From: Rhizobacter sp. Root1238
Lineage (GTDB): Bacteria > Pseudomonadota > Gammaproteobacteria > Burkholderiales > Burkholderiaceae_C
DNA: 64,000 nucleotides
Reading direction: 5' to 3'
NCBI RefSeq assembly: GCF_001425825.1
Contig: NZ_LMDM01000017.1
Span: 1 to 64,000, forward strand
Shown: piece by piece, positions 53,786-62,664 of the stretch
Position numbering within the stretch: position 1 is the first letter of the stretch
Layout of the letters: every line of letters starts with the position of its first letter
Position numbers and translations under genes: made by a program
The notes under the pieces: generated by a model
Told to the model about the DNA's origin: nothing
Seen by the model: only the letters and a program-made list of their open reading frames with translations
Database searches by the model: none

Positions 53786-54937
53786 ATGCGCAAGCTGCGA
53801 TATGCGATGGTCGGTGGTGGCCGGGGTGCGTTCATCGGTGCGGTGCACCGCAAGGCGATGGCGCTGGACGGGCAGATCGAGCTGGTGGCCGGCGCGCTGT
53901 CGGCCGATGCCGAGCGGGCGCGCGCCTCGGGGCGCGACCTCGGGCTGGCCGACGCGCGCAACCACGGCAGCTGGCAGGCGCTGCTCGACGACGAGCTGAA
54001 ACGCCCGCGCGGCGAGCGCATCGATTTCGTCAGCATCGTCACGCCGAACCATGTGCACTTCGAGGTGGCGAAGGCCTTCACCGAGGCCGGCATCCACGTG
54101 GTGTGCGACAAGCCGCTGGTGCACACCAGCGAGCAGGCGCAGGCGCTGATCGCGGCGCGCGAGCGCAGCGGCACGGTGTTCGGCGTCACGCACAACTACA
54201 CCGGCTACCCGATGGTGCGGCAGGCGCGCGAGATGGTGCGCAGCGGCGAGCTCGGGCAGATCCGCAAGGTGATCGTCGAATACAACCAGGGCTGGCTCGC
54301 GACGCAGCTGGAGGCCGGCGACCACAAGCAGGCCGACTGGCGCGTCGACCCGGCACGCAGCGGCATCGTCGGCGCGATCGGCGACATCGGCACGCATGCC
54401 GAGAACCTGGTCGCGAGCGTCTGCGGGTTGGAGATCGAAGCGCTGTGTGCGGATCTCACGGCCTTCGTGCCGGGCCGCCGGCTCGACGACGACGGCAACC
54501 TGCTGCTGCGCTACAAGGGCGGTGCGCGCGGCGTGATGATCGCGTCGCAGATCGAGATCGGCGGTGAGAACGACCTGCGGCTGCGGGTGTTCGGCACGCA
54601 GGGCTCGCTCGCCTGGCACCAGGAGGATCCGAACCTGCTGGTGCATGCCTCGCTCGACGGCCCGAAGCGCCTGCTGACGCGCGGCTCGCCGTGGCTGGGC
54701 GACGCGGCGAAGAAGGCGTCGCGGCTGCCCACCGGTCACCCGGAGGCCTTCATCGAGGCGTTCGCGAACCTCTACCTCGGGGTGGCCGAGGCGATCGTCG
54801 CGAAGGAAGAGGGGCGGGCGCTCGCGCCGCTGGAGGGCGACTTCCCGTCGCTCGCCGATGGCGCGCGCGGCGTCAAGTTCATGGAGAAGACGGTGGAGTC
54901 GAGCCGGTCCACCGCGAAGTGGACGGCCTGGGACTGA
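53786..54937 (+). CDS. Gfo/Idh/MocA-family oxidoreductase
   Basis: 383 aa from ATG 53786 with an AAGGGG ribosome site. Rossmann start [16 protein letters not shown], and the family motifs [29 protein letters not shown] (catalytic Lys) and [12 protein letters not shown]-terminal beta-sheet domain. NAD(P)-dependent sugar dehydrogenases of this family oxidise sugars or inositols. Last gene of the ROK-regulated sugar operon. Confidence 0.88.
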   Translation: MRKLRYAMVGGGRGAFIGAVHRKAMALDGQIELVAGALSADAERARASGRDLGLADARNHGSWQALLDDELKRPRGERIDFVSIVTPNHVHFEVAKAFTEAGIHVVCDKPLVHTSEQAQALIAARERSGTVFGVTHNYTGYPMVRQAREMVRSGELGQIRKVIVEYNQGWLATQLEAGDHKQADWRVDPARSGIVGAIGDIGTHAENLVASVCGLEIEALCADLTAFVPGRRLDDDGNLLLRYKGGARGVMIASQIEIGGENDLRLRVFGTQGSLAWHQEDPNLLVHASLDGPKRLLTRGSPWLGDAAKKASRLPTGHPEAFIEAFANLYLGVAEAIVAKEEGRALAPLEGDFPSLADGARGVKFMEKTVESSRSTAKWTAWD

Positions 54938-54946
54938 CGCGACCGA

Positions 54947-55912
54947 TCAGCCTTTCAGGTCGGCCTTGCGGATCCGCACAGCCTTCTTCTTCTCCGGCTC
55001 GGCCGGCTTGGTGGCCGTCGCCGCCAATGCCGACTCCGGCGTCAACGCATGCTCGGGCACGCCCTCCGCCGCGGCGGCCGCTGCCGGCGCGCCGTCATCT
55101 GCCTTGATCACCCGCGTGTACGGCGCCAGGATCCCGACCATCTGCCCGTAGATCTTCGGGTTGCCGGCCACCACCTCGCGCTGGTACATGAAGTCGGCTT
55201 CGCCGGTGAAGTTGCCGATCAGCCCGCCTGCTTCGGTGATGATCAGCGAGCCGGCGGCGATGTCCCACGGGTTCAGGCCGGTCTCGAAGAAGCCGTCGTA
55301 GAAGCCGGCCGCCACGTAGCACAGGTCGAGGGCCGCGGCGCCCGGGCGGCGCAGCCCGGCGCAGTTCTGCATCACCTCCTCGAACATCTTCACGTAGCGC
55401 TTGAAGTTGTCGCCCTTGCGGAACGGGAAGCCGGTGCCGATCAGCGAGTCCTGCATGCGCGTGCGCTTGGACACGCGCAGCCGCTTGTCGTTCAGGAACG
55501 CGCCGCGGCCCTTCGACGCGTAGAACAGGTCGTTGCGCGTCGGGTCGTAGACCACCGCCTGCTGGATCTGGTCGCGGAACGCGAGCGCGATCGACACCGC
55601 ATAGACCGGAAAGCCGTGGATGAAATTGGTGGTGCCGTCCAGCGGATCGATGATCCAGACGTATTCGCTGTTCTTCGCACCGTGCGTGCGACCGGACTCT
55701 TCGGCCAGGATGCCGTGGCCGGGGTAGGCCGTCAGCAGCGTCTCGATGATGGCCTGCTCGGCCATCTGGTCCACCTCGGTCACGAAGTCGTTGGGCGACT
55801 TGGTGTTCACCTTCAGCAGGTCGAGGTCGAGCGAGGCCCGGTTGATGATCGCGCCGGCGGCGCGTGCGGCCTTGATGGCCACGTTGAGCATGGGATGCAG
55901 TGCTTGCGACAT
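54947..55912 (-). CDS. suhB: inositol monophosphatase family protein SuhB
   Basis: 321 aa. Metal-binding motifs are complete: [37 protein letters not shown] (the DPxDGT signature) and [13 protein letters not shown]. In gammaproteobacteria SuhB also associates with rRNA antitermination. The C-terminal ~50 residues are an Ala/Pro/Lys-rich tail ([22 protein letters not shown]) not present in short homologues. Divergent from trmJ with a 117-bp gap, the suhB-trmJ pairing found in many betaproteobacteria. Confidence 0.92.
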   Translation of the reverse strand: MSQALHPMLNVAIKAARAAGAIINRASLDLDLLKVNTKSPNDFVTEVDQMAEQAIIETLLTAYPGHGILAEESGRTHGAKNSEYVWIIDPLDGTTNFIHGFPVYAVSIALAFRDQIQQAVVYDPTRNDLFYASKGRGAFLNDKRLRVSKRTRMQDSLIGTGFPFRKGDNFKRYVKMFEEVMQNCAGLRRPGAAALDLCYVAAGFYDGFFETGLNPWDIAAGSLIITEAGGLIGNFTGEADFMYQREVVAGNPKIYGQMVGILAPYTRVIKADDGAPAAAAAAEGVPEHALTPESALAATATKPAEPEKKKAVRIRKADLKG

Positions 55913-56029
55913 GAGGCGCCCTGAAGGGTGAGAGGCAGACGGAGGTGAGAAAGAGCGTGCAGCGCCCGGGGCGCTGCGGATAATCGCGGATTTTAGCCGT
56001 TCGTCCCTGGGGAAATCCCCGAGCCACCG

Positions 56030-56749
56030 ATGTCCGCCGACAGCACCCGCTTCATCCTGCTCAACACCAGCCACTACGGCAACATCGGCGCCACCGCGCG
56101 CGCGATGAAGACGATGGGCTTCTCCGACCTGGTGCTGGTCGCACCGCGCTTCGCCGATGCGCTGGTGCACGAGGACACCGTCGCGATGGCCAGCGGCGCG
56201 GCCGACGTGCTGGTGCGCGCCCGCGTCGTCGCGAGCCTGGCCGAGGCGCTCGACGGCGTCAGCTACGCCTGCGCCACCGCGATGACGCCGCGCGATTTCG
56301 GCCCGGCGACGCACGCGCCGCGGCCGCTGTTCGCCGAGCTCGCGCGCAGCGAGCACCGGGTGGCCTTCGTGTTCGGCTCCGAGCGCTTCGGCATGGCGAA
56401 TGACGACGTCTACCGCTGCCACGCCTGCATCAGCATCCCGACCCACCCCGACTACGGTTCGCTGAACCTCGCGCAGGCGGTGCAGCTGCTGGCCTACGAC
56501 TGGCGCCAGGCGCTCGGCGGTTTCGATGTGACGCCGCGCGTGCCGGACGCGACGCTGGCCGACGGCGCCCAGGTGCAGGGCCTGCTCACGCACTGGCAGC
56601 AGGCGCTCGCCGAGATCGGCTTTCTCGACCCGGCCGCGCCGAAGAAGCTGATGCCGCGGCTCAACCAGCTGCTGAACCGGGCGGAACTCAGCGCGGAAGA
56701 AGTGCACATCCTGCGCGGCATCGCCCGCGCCATCCAGCGCGGCCACTGA
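56030..56749 (+). CDS. trmJ: tRNA (cytidine/uridine-2'-O-)-methyltransferase TrmJ
   Basis: 239 aa SPOUT methyltransferase: [43 protein letters not shown] and [24 protein letters not shown] (the deep trefoil-knot SAM site). TrmJ methylates the ribose of nucleotide 32 in several tRNAs. C-terminal dimerisation tail of about 80 residues. The gene lies in its usual place between suhB and cysE. Confidence 0.92.
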   Translation: MSADSTRFILLNTSHYGNIGATARAMKTMGFSDLVLVAPRFADALVHEDTVAMASGAADVLVRARVVASLAEALDGVSYACATAMTPRDFGPATHAPRPLFAELARSEHRVAFVFGSERFGMANDDVYRCHACISIPTHPDYGSLNLAQAVQLLAYDWRQALGGFDVTPRVPDATLADGAQVQGLLTHWQQALAEIGFLDPAAPKKLMPRLNQLLNRAELSAEEVHILRGIARAIQRGH

Positions 56750-56834
56750 GCCCGCGCGCTTGCCCCTGACGGCCATGGACTTTCAAGCTGCCAGATAAAC
56801 TGGCCGGCCCAGGTCCCCGGCCTCACCCCACCCC

Positions 56835-57599
56835 ATGTTCGACCGCCTCCGAGAAGACATCGCCTGCATCCTCGAGCGCGACCCCGCCGCGCGCAGCACC
56901 TGGGAGGTCCTCACCTGTTACCCGGGCCTGCATGCGCTGCTGATGCACCGCTGGTCGCACGCCTGCTGGAAGCACGGTTGGCATTGGCTGGCGCGCTTCA
57001 TCTCGCACCTCGGGCGCTTTTTCTCCGGCATCGAGATCCACCCCGGCGCGACGATCGGCCGGCGCGTCTTCATCGACCACGGCATGGGCATCGTGATCGG
57101 CGAGATGGCCGAGATCGGCGACGAATGCACGATCTACCAGGGCGTGACGCTCGGCGGCACCTCGCTGGTGAAGGGCGCCAAGCGGCATCCGACGCTCGGG
57201 CGCGGCGTGATCATCGGCGCCAACGCCTGCGTGCTCGGCGGCTTCACGGTCGGCGAGGGCGCGCGTGTCGGTTCCGGCGCGGTGGTGACGAAGCCGGTGC
57301 CGGCAGGTGCGACCGCGGTCGGCAACCCGGCGCGCATCATCCTCGCGAAGGACGATCCGTCGCAGGCCGCGGCCGACAATGCGAAGGGCTTCTCGGCCTA
57401 CGGCGTGACCCAGGGCGACGACCCGGTGTCGCAGGCGATGAAGGGGCTGATCGACAACGCCTCGGGCCACGAGCACCAGATCGCGCTGCTGTGGGCGGCG
57501 ATCGAGAAGCTGTCGCCGGCGAAGGCGGATTGCGTGCCCGTCGATGCGCAGAAGGCGGAGCACTTCGACGCCGAGCGGATGAACCAACTCGTCAAGTGA
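56835..57599 (+). CDS. cysE: serine O-acetyltransferase CysE
   Basis: 254 aa. An N-terminal helical domain is followed by a left-handed beta-helix: [79 protein letters not shown]. Acetylates serine for cysteine biosynthesis. The C-terminal ~70 residues after the beta-helix are longer than in E. coli CysE. Located 85 bases after trmJ. Confidence 0.92.
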   Translation: MFDRLREDIACILERDPAARSTWEVLTCYPGLHALLMHRWSHACWKHGWHWLARFISHLGRFFSGIEIHPGATIGRRVFIDHGMGIVIGEMAEIGDECTIYQGVTLGGTSLVKGAKRHPTLGRGVIIGANACVLGGFTVGEGARVGSGAVVTKPVPAGATAVGNPARIILAKDDPSQAAADNAKGFSAYGVTQGDDPVSQAMKGLIDNASGHEHQIALLWAAIEKLSPAKADCVPVDAQKAEHFDAERMNQLVK

Positions 57600-57605
57600 A
57601 TCCGG

Positions 57606-58193
57606 TCAGCGCTTCGGCCTGAAGGCCCGGCACACCGACTCGTCGGTCTCGATGAACGGCCCCCCGATCAGGTCGATGCAATACGGCACCGCCGCAAAGA
57701 TCCCCGGCGCCGGCGGCGTGGCAGTCGGCAGCCCTTCCAGCGTCTCGGCGATCGACTTCGGCTGCCCCGGCAGGTTGATGATCAGCGCCTTGCCGCGCAG
57801 CACCGCGACCTGCCGCGACAGGATCGCGGTCGGCACGAAGCGCAGGCTGATCTGGCGCATCTGCTCGCCGAAGCCGGGCATCTCGCGGTCGGCCACCGCG
57901 AGCGTCGCCTCCGGCGTCACGTCGCGCGGCGACGGGCCGGTGCCGCCGGTGGTCAGCACGAGGTGGCAGTGCTTCGCGTCGACCAGCTCCATCAGCGTGT
58001 CGCTGATCTGCGCCTGCTCGTCGGGAATCAGCCGCGTTTCCCATTCGATCGGGTTGCGCAGCGCCCGGCCCAGCCAGGCCTGCAGCGCAGGCAGGCCCTT
58101 GTCCTCGTAGACGCCGGTCGACGCCCGGTCGCTGATCGACACCAGGCCGATCCGCACCGCGTCGAGCGGTGCGCGGGTGGGCTCAGTCGTCAT
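57606..58193 (-). CDS. mogA: molybdopterin adenylyltransferase MogA
   Basis: 195 aa with the MoaB/Mog fold: RIGLVSISDRASTGVYEDKG, HLVLTTGGTGPSPRDVTPEAT (GTGxxxRDxTPE motif) and LIINLPGQPKSIAETLEG. Adenylylates molybdopterin in molybdenum cofactor synthesis. It overlaps yjgA by 11 bases, so it is in one operon with it. Convergent with cysE. Confidence 0.9.
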   Translation of the reverse strand: MTTEPTRAPLDAVRIGLVSISDRASTGVYEDKGLPALQAWLGRALRNPIEWETRLIPDEQAQISDTLMELVDAKHCHLVLTTGGTGPSPRDVTPEATLAVADREMPGFGEQMRQISLRFVPTAILSRQVAVLRGKALIINLPGQPKSIAETLEGLPTATPPAPGIFAAVPYCIDLIGGPFIETDESVCRAFRPKR

Positions 58194-58794
58194 CGCGCTC
58201 GCCCTCGCGATCGCCATCACCGCCGCCGTCACCGCCGCCATCATCGGCCAGCGTTTGCGCCTTGATGAACTGGAACAGCTCGCGGTACGCGCGGCCGCTG
58301 CGCTGCTCCGGCGCCACCGCGGCATCCTTGCGGGCCGCGCGGATCAGGCTGCGCAGCTGCTGCAGGTCGCCACCGGGGTGCTTCTGGGTCCACGCAGTCA
58401 AGGCGTCGTCGCTCGCGATCAGTTCGGCGCGCAGGCGCTCGGCCTCGTGCAGCGCCAGCGAATCCTTGGCCTGGCCGAGCTGCATCGCGAGGACGGCCTC
58501 GCGGATCGGCTCGACGTCGTTGCGCCGCATCAGCTTGCCGATGTACTGCATCTGGCGACGCCGCCCTTCGTGCGAGCGGGTGCGGCGGTATTCCATCACC
58601 GCGCCGATCAGCGACTCGGAGACCGGCAGCCCGACGATGCGGCTCTCGGGCAAGGCCGCCAAGGCCTCGCCCAGCGCCTGCAGTTCGTGCATCTCCTTCT
58701 TCAGCTGCGTCTTGCTGGGGCCGTCGTACTCATCGTCGTCCTCGGAGGAGGCAACGGGGTCGGGCACGTGATTCTTGGGAGTTCGAGGGGCCAT
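58183..58794 (-). CDS. yjgA: ribosome-associated protein YjgA (DUF615)
   Basis: 203 aa. The DUF615 region is clear: SKTQLKKEMHELQALGEAL, PESRIVGLPVSESLIGAVMEYRRTRSHEGRRRQMQYIGKLMRR and the C-terminal AYRELFQFIKAQ. YjgA associates with large-subunit assembly intermediates. It ends with an acidic, Gly/Asp-rich tail. Divergent from pmbA, its conserved neighbour in betaproteobacteria and gammaproteobacteria. Confidence 0.9.
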   Translation of the reverse strand: MAPRTPKNHVPDPVASSEDDDEYDGPSKTQLKKEMHELQALGEALAALPESRIVGLPVSESLIGAVMEYRRTRSHEGRRRQMQYIGKLMRRNDVEPIREAVLAMQLGQAKDSLALHEAERLRAELIASDDALTAWTQKHPGGDLQQLRSLIRAARKDAAVAPEQRSGRAYRELFQFIKAQTLADDGGGDGGGDGDREGERDDD

Positions 58795-58902
58795 GAGGGG
58801 AAACGAGGGCTGCACGGGCAAGGGCCTCGGTATGATAGCCCTCGCCCTCTGTTGCGCGCCCGCGGGGCCACCCCACGGCGGGCCGCCAAAAACACGAATC
58901 CC

Positions 58903-60291
58903 ATGACCCAGCCCGCACTCACCACCCACGGTTTCGCGTATTCGCGCGAGCGCTTCCAGCAACTGGTCGAAGACGCGCTGTCGCTCGGCAAGACGCTCGG
59001 CGCCAGCGACATGGGGGTCGAGGTGTCCGAAGGCGCGGGGCTGTCGGTGTCGGTGCGCAAGGGCGAGATCGAGAACGTCGAACGCAACCGCGACAAGTCG
59101 ATCGGCGTCACCGTCTACCTCGGCCAGCGCCGCGGCAATGCCAGCACATCGGATTTCTCGCCGGCCGCGCTCGAGCAGACGGTGAAGGCCGCCTACGACA
59201 TCGCCCGCTTCACCGCCGAAGACCCGGCCGCCGGGCTGCCCGATGATGCCGACCTGGCCCTCGGCGAAGCCGCCACCCGCGACCTCGACCTGTTCCACCC
59301 GTGGGACATCGACGCCGCCGCTGCCGCCGAGATCGCGCAGCGCTGCGAGGCCGCGGCCATCGGCACCGACCGCCGCATCACCAATTCCGAAGGCGCCGGC
59401 GTGTCGGCGCAGCAATCGCACTTCTTCGCCGGCAACAGCCGCGGCTTCCGCGGCGGCTACGCCAGCTCGCGGCATTCGGTGTCGGTGGCGCCGATCGCGT
59501 CGCTGCCCGGCCGCGGTGGCGACGACATGCAGCGCGACGCCTGGTACAGCTCGATGCGCTCGCCGGCCGACCTGGCGAGCCCCGAAGCCATCGGCCGCTA
59601 CGCCGCCGAGCGCGCGCTGTCGCGCCTGAAGTCGCGCAAGATCAAGACCTGCGTGGTGCCGGTGCTGTTCGAATCGACGCTCGCCACCGGGCTGCTTGGC
59701 GGCTACGTGCAGGCCACCAGCGGCGGCGCGCTGTACCGCAATTCCAGCTTCCTGCTCGACAGCCTCGGCAAGGAGGTGCTCGCGCCGCACATCGACCTGC
59801 GCGAGAACCCGCACCTGCGGGGCGGCAAGGGCAGTGCGCCGTTCGACGACGAAGGCGTCGTCACGCGGGTGCGCGACGTCGTCTCCGGCGGTGTCGTGCA
59901 GGGCTATTTCCTGTCGAGTTACTCGGCACGCAAGCTCGGCATGAAGACCACCGGCCATGCCGGCGGTTCGCAGAACCTGACCTTCACCAGCCGGCTGACG
60001 AAGCCCGGCGACAACCTCGACGAGATGCTGCGCAAGCTCGGCCGCGGGCTGTTCGTGATCGAGCTGATGGGGCAGGGCGTGAACTACGTGACCGGCGACT
60101 ACTCGCGTGGCGCCGCCGGCTTCTGGGTCGAGAACGGCCGCATCGCCTACCCGGTGCACGAGATCACGATCGCCGGCAACCTGAAGCAGATGCTGAAGAA
60201 CATCGTCGCGGTCGGCGCCGATGCGTACACGATGGGCACCAAGACCATCGGCTCGGTGCTCATTCCCGAGATGAAGATCGCGGGCCTCTGA
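58903..60291 (+). CDS. pmbA: metallopeptidase-family protein PmbA/TldE
   Basis: 462 aa. It has the TldD/PmbA family pattern, with an N-terminal domain (DMGVEVSEGAGLSVSVRKGEIENVERNRDKSIGVTVYLGQRRG) and the C-terminal GSQNLTFTSR, ELMGQGVNYVTGDYSRGAAGFWVENG and EITIAGNLKQMLKNI motifs. PmbA (TldE) forms the non-catalytic half of the TldD/TldE protease that matures microcin B17 and degrades CcdA. No tldD gene is in the window. A TATGAT at 58831-58836 could be its -10 element. The yjgA-pmbA divergence is the usual arrangement. Confidence 0.92.
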   Translation: MTQPALTTHGFAYSRERFQQLVEDALSLGKTLGASDMGVEVSEGAGLSVSVRKGEIENVERNRDKSIGVTVYLGQRRGNASTSDFSPAALEQTVKAAYDIARFTAEDPAAGLPDDADLALGEAATRDLDLFHPWDIDAAAAAEIAQRCEAAAIGTDRRITNSEGAGVSAQQSHFFAGNSRGFRGGYASSRHSVSVAPIASLPGRGGDDMQRDAWYSSMRSPADLASPEAIGRYAAERALSRLKSRKIKTCVVPVLFESTLATGLLGGYVQATSGGALYRNSSFLLDSLGKEVLAPHIDLRENPHLRGGKGSAPFDDEGVVTRVRDVVSGGVVQGYFLSSYSARKLGMKTTGHAGGSQNLTFTSRLTKPGDNLDEMLRKLGRGLFVIELMGQGVNYVTGDYSRGAAGFWVENGRIAYPVHEITIAGNLKQMLKNIVAVGADAYTMGTKTIGSVLIPEMKIAGL

Positions 60292-60301
60292 CGCCTGCGG
60301 C

Positions 60302-60322
60302 ACGCACGCCGCGCGCGTGCGT
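60302..60322 (+). terminator. possible terminator hairpin after pmbA
   Basis: ACGCACGC (60302-60309) pairs with GCGTGCGT (60315-60322) around a 5-base loop, 11 bases after the pmbA stop. The tail is only AGTTT, so termination strength is doubtful. Confidence 0.35.
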
Positions 60323-60418
60323 AGTTTCGCTGACGGGGAAACACCGCAGTTTCGGACCCGGGGCGACTTCTAGAATCGCCCGGATCACCCGCATCACCCC
60401 ATTCAAAGGAGACACCGC

Positions 60419-61501
60419 ATGGAACGCCGTTCCTTCATCCGTCAAACCGGCCTCGCCGGCGTGCTGGCCGCCGGCATCGCGCCGGCCGTGGTGCATGCCC
60501 AGCAGGCGCTGCGCTGGCGCCTGGCCTCCAGCTTCCCGAAATCGCTCGACACGATCTACGGCGGCGGCGAGGTCTTCGCGAAGAAGGTCGGCGAGATGTC
60601 CGGCGGCAAGTTCCAGATCTCGGTGCACGCGGCCGGCGAGATCATGCCGGCCTTCGGCGTGGTCGACGGCGTGCAGAACGGCACCGTCGAGATGGCGCAC
60701 ACCGTGCCGTACTACTTCTTCGGCAAGGACGAGACCTTCGCGATCGGCGCATCGATCCCGTTCGGCCTGAACTCGCGCCAGATGACCGCGTGGATGCTCG
60801 AAGGCAACGGCCTGAAGCTGATGCGCGAGTTCTACCGCAACTACAACATCGTCAACTTCCCCGGCGGCAACACCGGCGCGCAGATGGGCGGCTGGTTCCG
60901 CAAGGAAATCAACACCGTCGCCGACATGAAGGGCCTGAAGTTCCGCATCGGCGGCTTTGCCGGCCGCATCATCGAACGCCTGGGCGCGGTGCCGCAGAAC
61001 CTGCCGGGTGGCGACATCTACCCCGCGCTCGAGAAGGGCACGATCGACGCCGCCGAATGGGTGGGCCCGTACGACGACCAGAAGCTCGGCTTCAACAAGG
61101 TCGCGCCGCACTACTACTACCCCGGCTGGTGGGAAGGCGGCCCGCAGGTCGACCTGTTCATCAACACCAAGGCGTACGACGCGCTGACGCCGGAGTACAA
61201 GGCCATCGTCGAAGCCGCGTCGTCGCATGCACACGTCGACATGCAGGCCAAGTACGACGCCCGCAACCCGGGTGCGCTGAAGCAGCTGGTCGGTGCCGGC
61301 ACCAAGCTGCATCGCTTCCCGAAGGACGTGATGGAAGCCTGCTTCAAGGTGTCGATGGACTACTACAGCGAGCTGTCGGGCAAGAACCCGGCGTGGAAGA
61401 AGGTCTACGAGGACTACAACAAGTTCCGCGCCGACCAGGTGCTGTGGTTCCGCTTCGCCGAAGCCGCGTTCGACGACTTCATGCAGGCGCAAAAACTCTA
61501 G
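60419..61501 (+). CDS. TRAP transporter substrate-binding protein (DctP family)
   Basis: 360 aa with a Tat-type signal (ERRSFIRQTGLAGVLAAGIAPAVVHA). Mature DctP/TAXI-like fold: WRLASSFPKSLDTIYGGGEVFAKKV, GGKFQISVHAAGEIMPAFGVVDGVQNGTVEMAHTVPYYF and GLKFRIGGFAGRIIERLGAVPQNLPGGDIYPALEKGTIDAAEW. It binds an organic acid for a TRAP transporter. The membrane subunits DctQ/DctM are not adjacent, so it is an orphan binding protein here. Its stop overlaps that of the convergent gene by three bases. Confidence 0.9.
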   Translation: MERRSFIRQTGLAGVLAAGIAPAVVHAQQALRWRLASSFPKSLDTIYGGGEVFAKKVGEMSGGKFQISVHAAGEIMPAFGVVDGVQNGTVEMAHTVPYYFFGKDETFAIGASIPFGLNSRQMTAWMLEGNGLKLMREFYRNYNIVNFPGGNTGAQMGGWFRKEINTVADMKGLKFRIGGFAGRIIERLGAVPQNLPGGDIYPALEKGTIDAAEWVGPYDDQKLGFNKVAPHYYYPGWWEGGPQVDLFINTKAYDALTPEYKAIVEAASSHAHVDMQAKYDARNPGALKQLVGAGTKLHRFPKDVMEACFKVSMDYYSELSGKNPAWKKVYEDYNKFRADQVLWFRFAEAAFDDFMQAQKL

Positions 61502-62607
61502 GTGCGCAGGCGGCCGGCATAGCCGGTCATCTCGAGGTAGCCGAGTCCGAGCCTGCGGCCGGACTCGTCCGTCACCTCGCTGAGCCCTTCCCAGTAGAAG
61601 CCACCGGTGCTGCCACGGCTGTCGAGTTCCTGTTCGTCGAACAGGGCCCGCACCCGGTAGCGCCCGGCCGGCGTCTCGACCGTCCACTCGACCGGGTAGC
61701 TCGCCTGCGAGACTGGGCTGGCCCAGCGGCGGCCGGCGACAAAGCGCACGTCGTCGGGGCCGAAATTGCGCACCGGCCCGCCCGCCGCGCGGAAGCTTCC
61801 GCCGGCATAGAACTGCGTGCCGTCGGCGCGCCGGTGCCGCACCGCGGTCAGCGCGCTGCCGTCGTCGAGGTTGATGCCGATCCAGTCCCAGCCGACCGCT
61901 TCGTCGGCCAGCGCATGGTCGCTCCATTCGTGGTCGAACCAGGCCCGGCCCTGCACCGCAAGCGGTTTGCCGTCGAGCGTCAGCGTGCCGCTGGCGCGCA
62001 GCTGCGGCTCGCTGTAGTAGTGGCTCGCCTGGAAGGGCTTCGGGCCCTTGCGCGAAAAGCCGGCTTCGCCCTGCAGCAGCACCGGCTGCGTCGCCGCGAA
62101 CGTGAGGTCGAACGCGAAGCCGCTGCGCTCGCTGGCCACGCGCGTCGTGTAGCGGCTCGCGTCGGCGGCGCCCGCGCGGCGCAGCGACCAGTCGCGCAGC
62201 AGCACGCCGGTGTCGCCCTCGGCAGCGTCGGCAATGCCGAAGCCGGCGCGCGCGATGCGCTGGTCGTGCCGCTGGCGGCGGCCCGCGACGTCGCCGACCA
62301 CCGCGTGCGCGAACACCAGCTGCTGCGCGGCGAACCGGCTCGGCGACGCCGCCAGTCCCGTGGCCGAGCGGAAGAAGGTGACCTGGAAGCCGTACAGCGC
62401 GGGGGCAGCGGTCGCGGCCTGAGCCTGCAGCCAGCCGGTGGCATACCACCATTCGGTGCGCGTCGCCGGGTGGGCGCCGAAGTCGGCCGGGAAGACCAGC
62501 GGGCGCGGGCGTACGCTGGTGTCGGTCGGCGCGGCGAAGGCCGTCTCGGGCGACCCCAGTGGCGACACCGCGGCCCCGGCCATGGCGATGAATTCGCGTC
62601 TTTGCAT
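61498..62607 (-). CDS. exported lipocalin-like protein (AttH/CrtC-type carotenoid hydratase-like domain)
   Basis: 369 aa from ATG 62607 with a Tat-like signal (MQRREFIAMAGAAVS). Motifs FPADFGAHPATRTEWWYATGWL, YGFQVTFFRS and FDHEWSDHALADEAVGWDWIGINLDDGSAL are characteristic of the AttH/CrtC-like lipocalin domain family (often annotated as carotenoid 1,2-hydratase-related or as ABC-transporter accessory proteins). The role is unknown; hydrophobic ligand binding is likely. It is often paired with a LolCDE-like transporter, absent here. Confidence 0.78.
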   Translation of the reverse strand: MQRREFIAMAGAAVSPLGSPETAFAAPTDTSVRPRPLVFPADFGAHPATRTEWWYATGWLQAQAATAAPALYGFQVTFFRSATGLAASPSRFAAQQLVFAHAVVGDVAGRRQRHDQRIARAGFGIADAAEGDTGVLLRDWSLRRAGAADASRYTTRVASERSGFAFDLTFAATQPVLLQGEAGFSRKGPKPFQASHYYSEPQLRASGTLTLDGKPLAVQGRAWFDHEWSDHALADEAVGWDWIGINLDDGSALTAVRHRRADGTQFYAGGSFRAAGGPVRNFGPDDVRFVAGRRWASPVSQASYPVEWTVETPAGRYRVRALFDEQELDSRGSTGGFYWEGLSEVTDESGRRLGLGYLEMTGYAGRLRT

Positions 62608-62664
62608 GGGGCGCGAGCATCGCATGGTTGAGCCGGCCGGCTGAACGACAATGGCCCGCAGCCC

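Noticed and set aside
58903-60291. PmbA as dedicated leader protease of the peptide cluster
   Set aside because: TldD/TldE matures microcin B17 in E. coli, but this gene sits in its usual housekeeping place beside yjgA, about 46 kb from the cluster; no specific link is visible.
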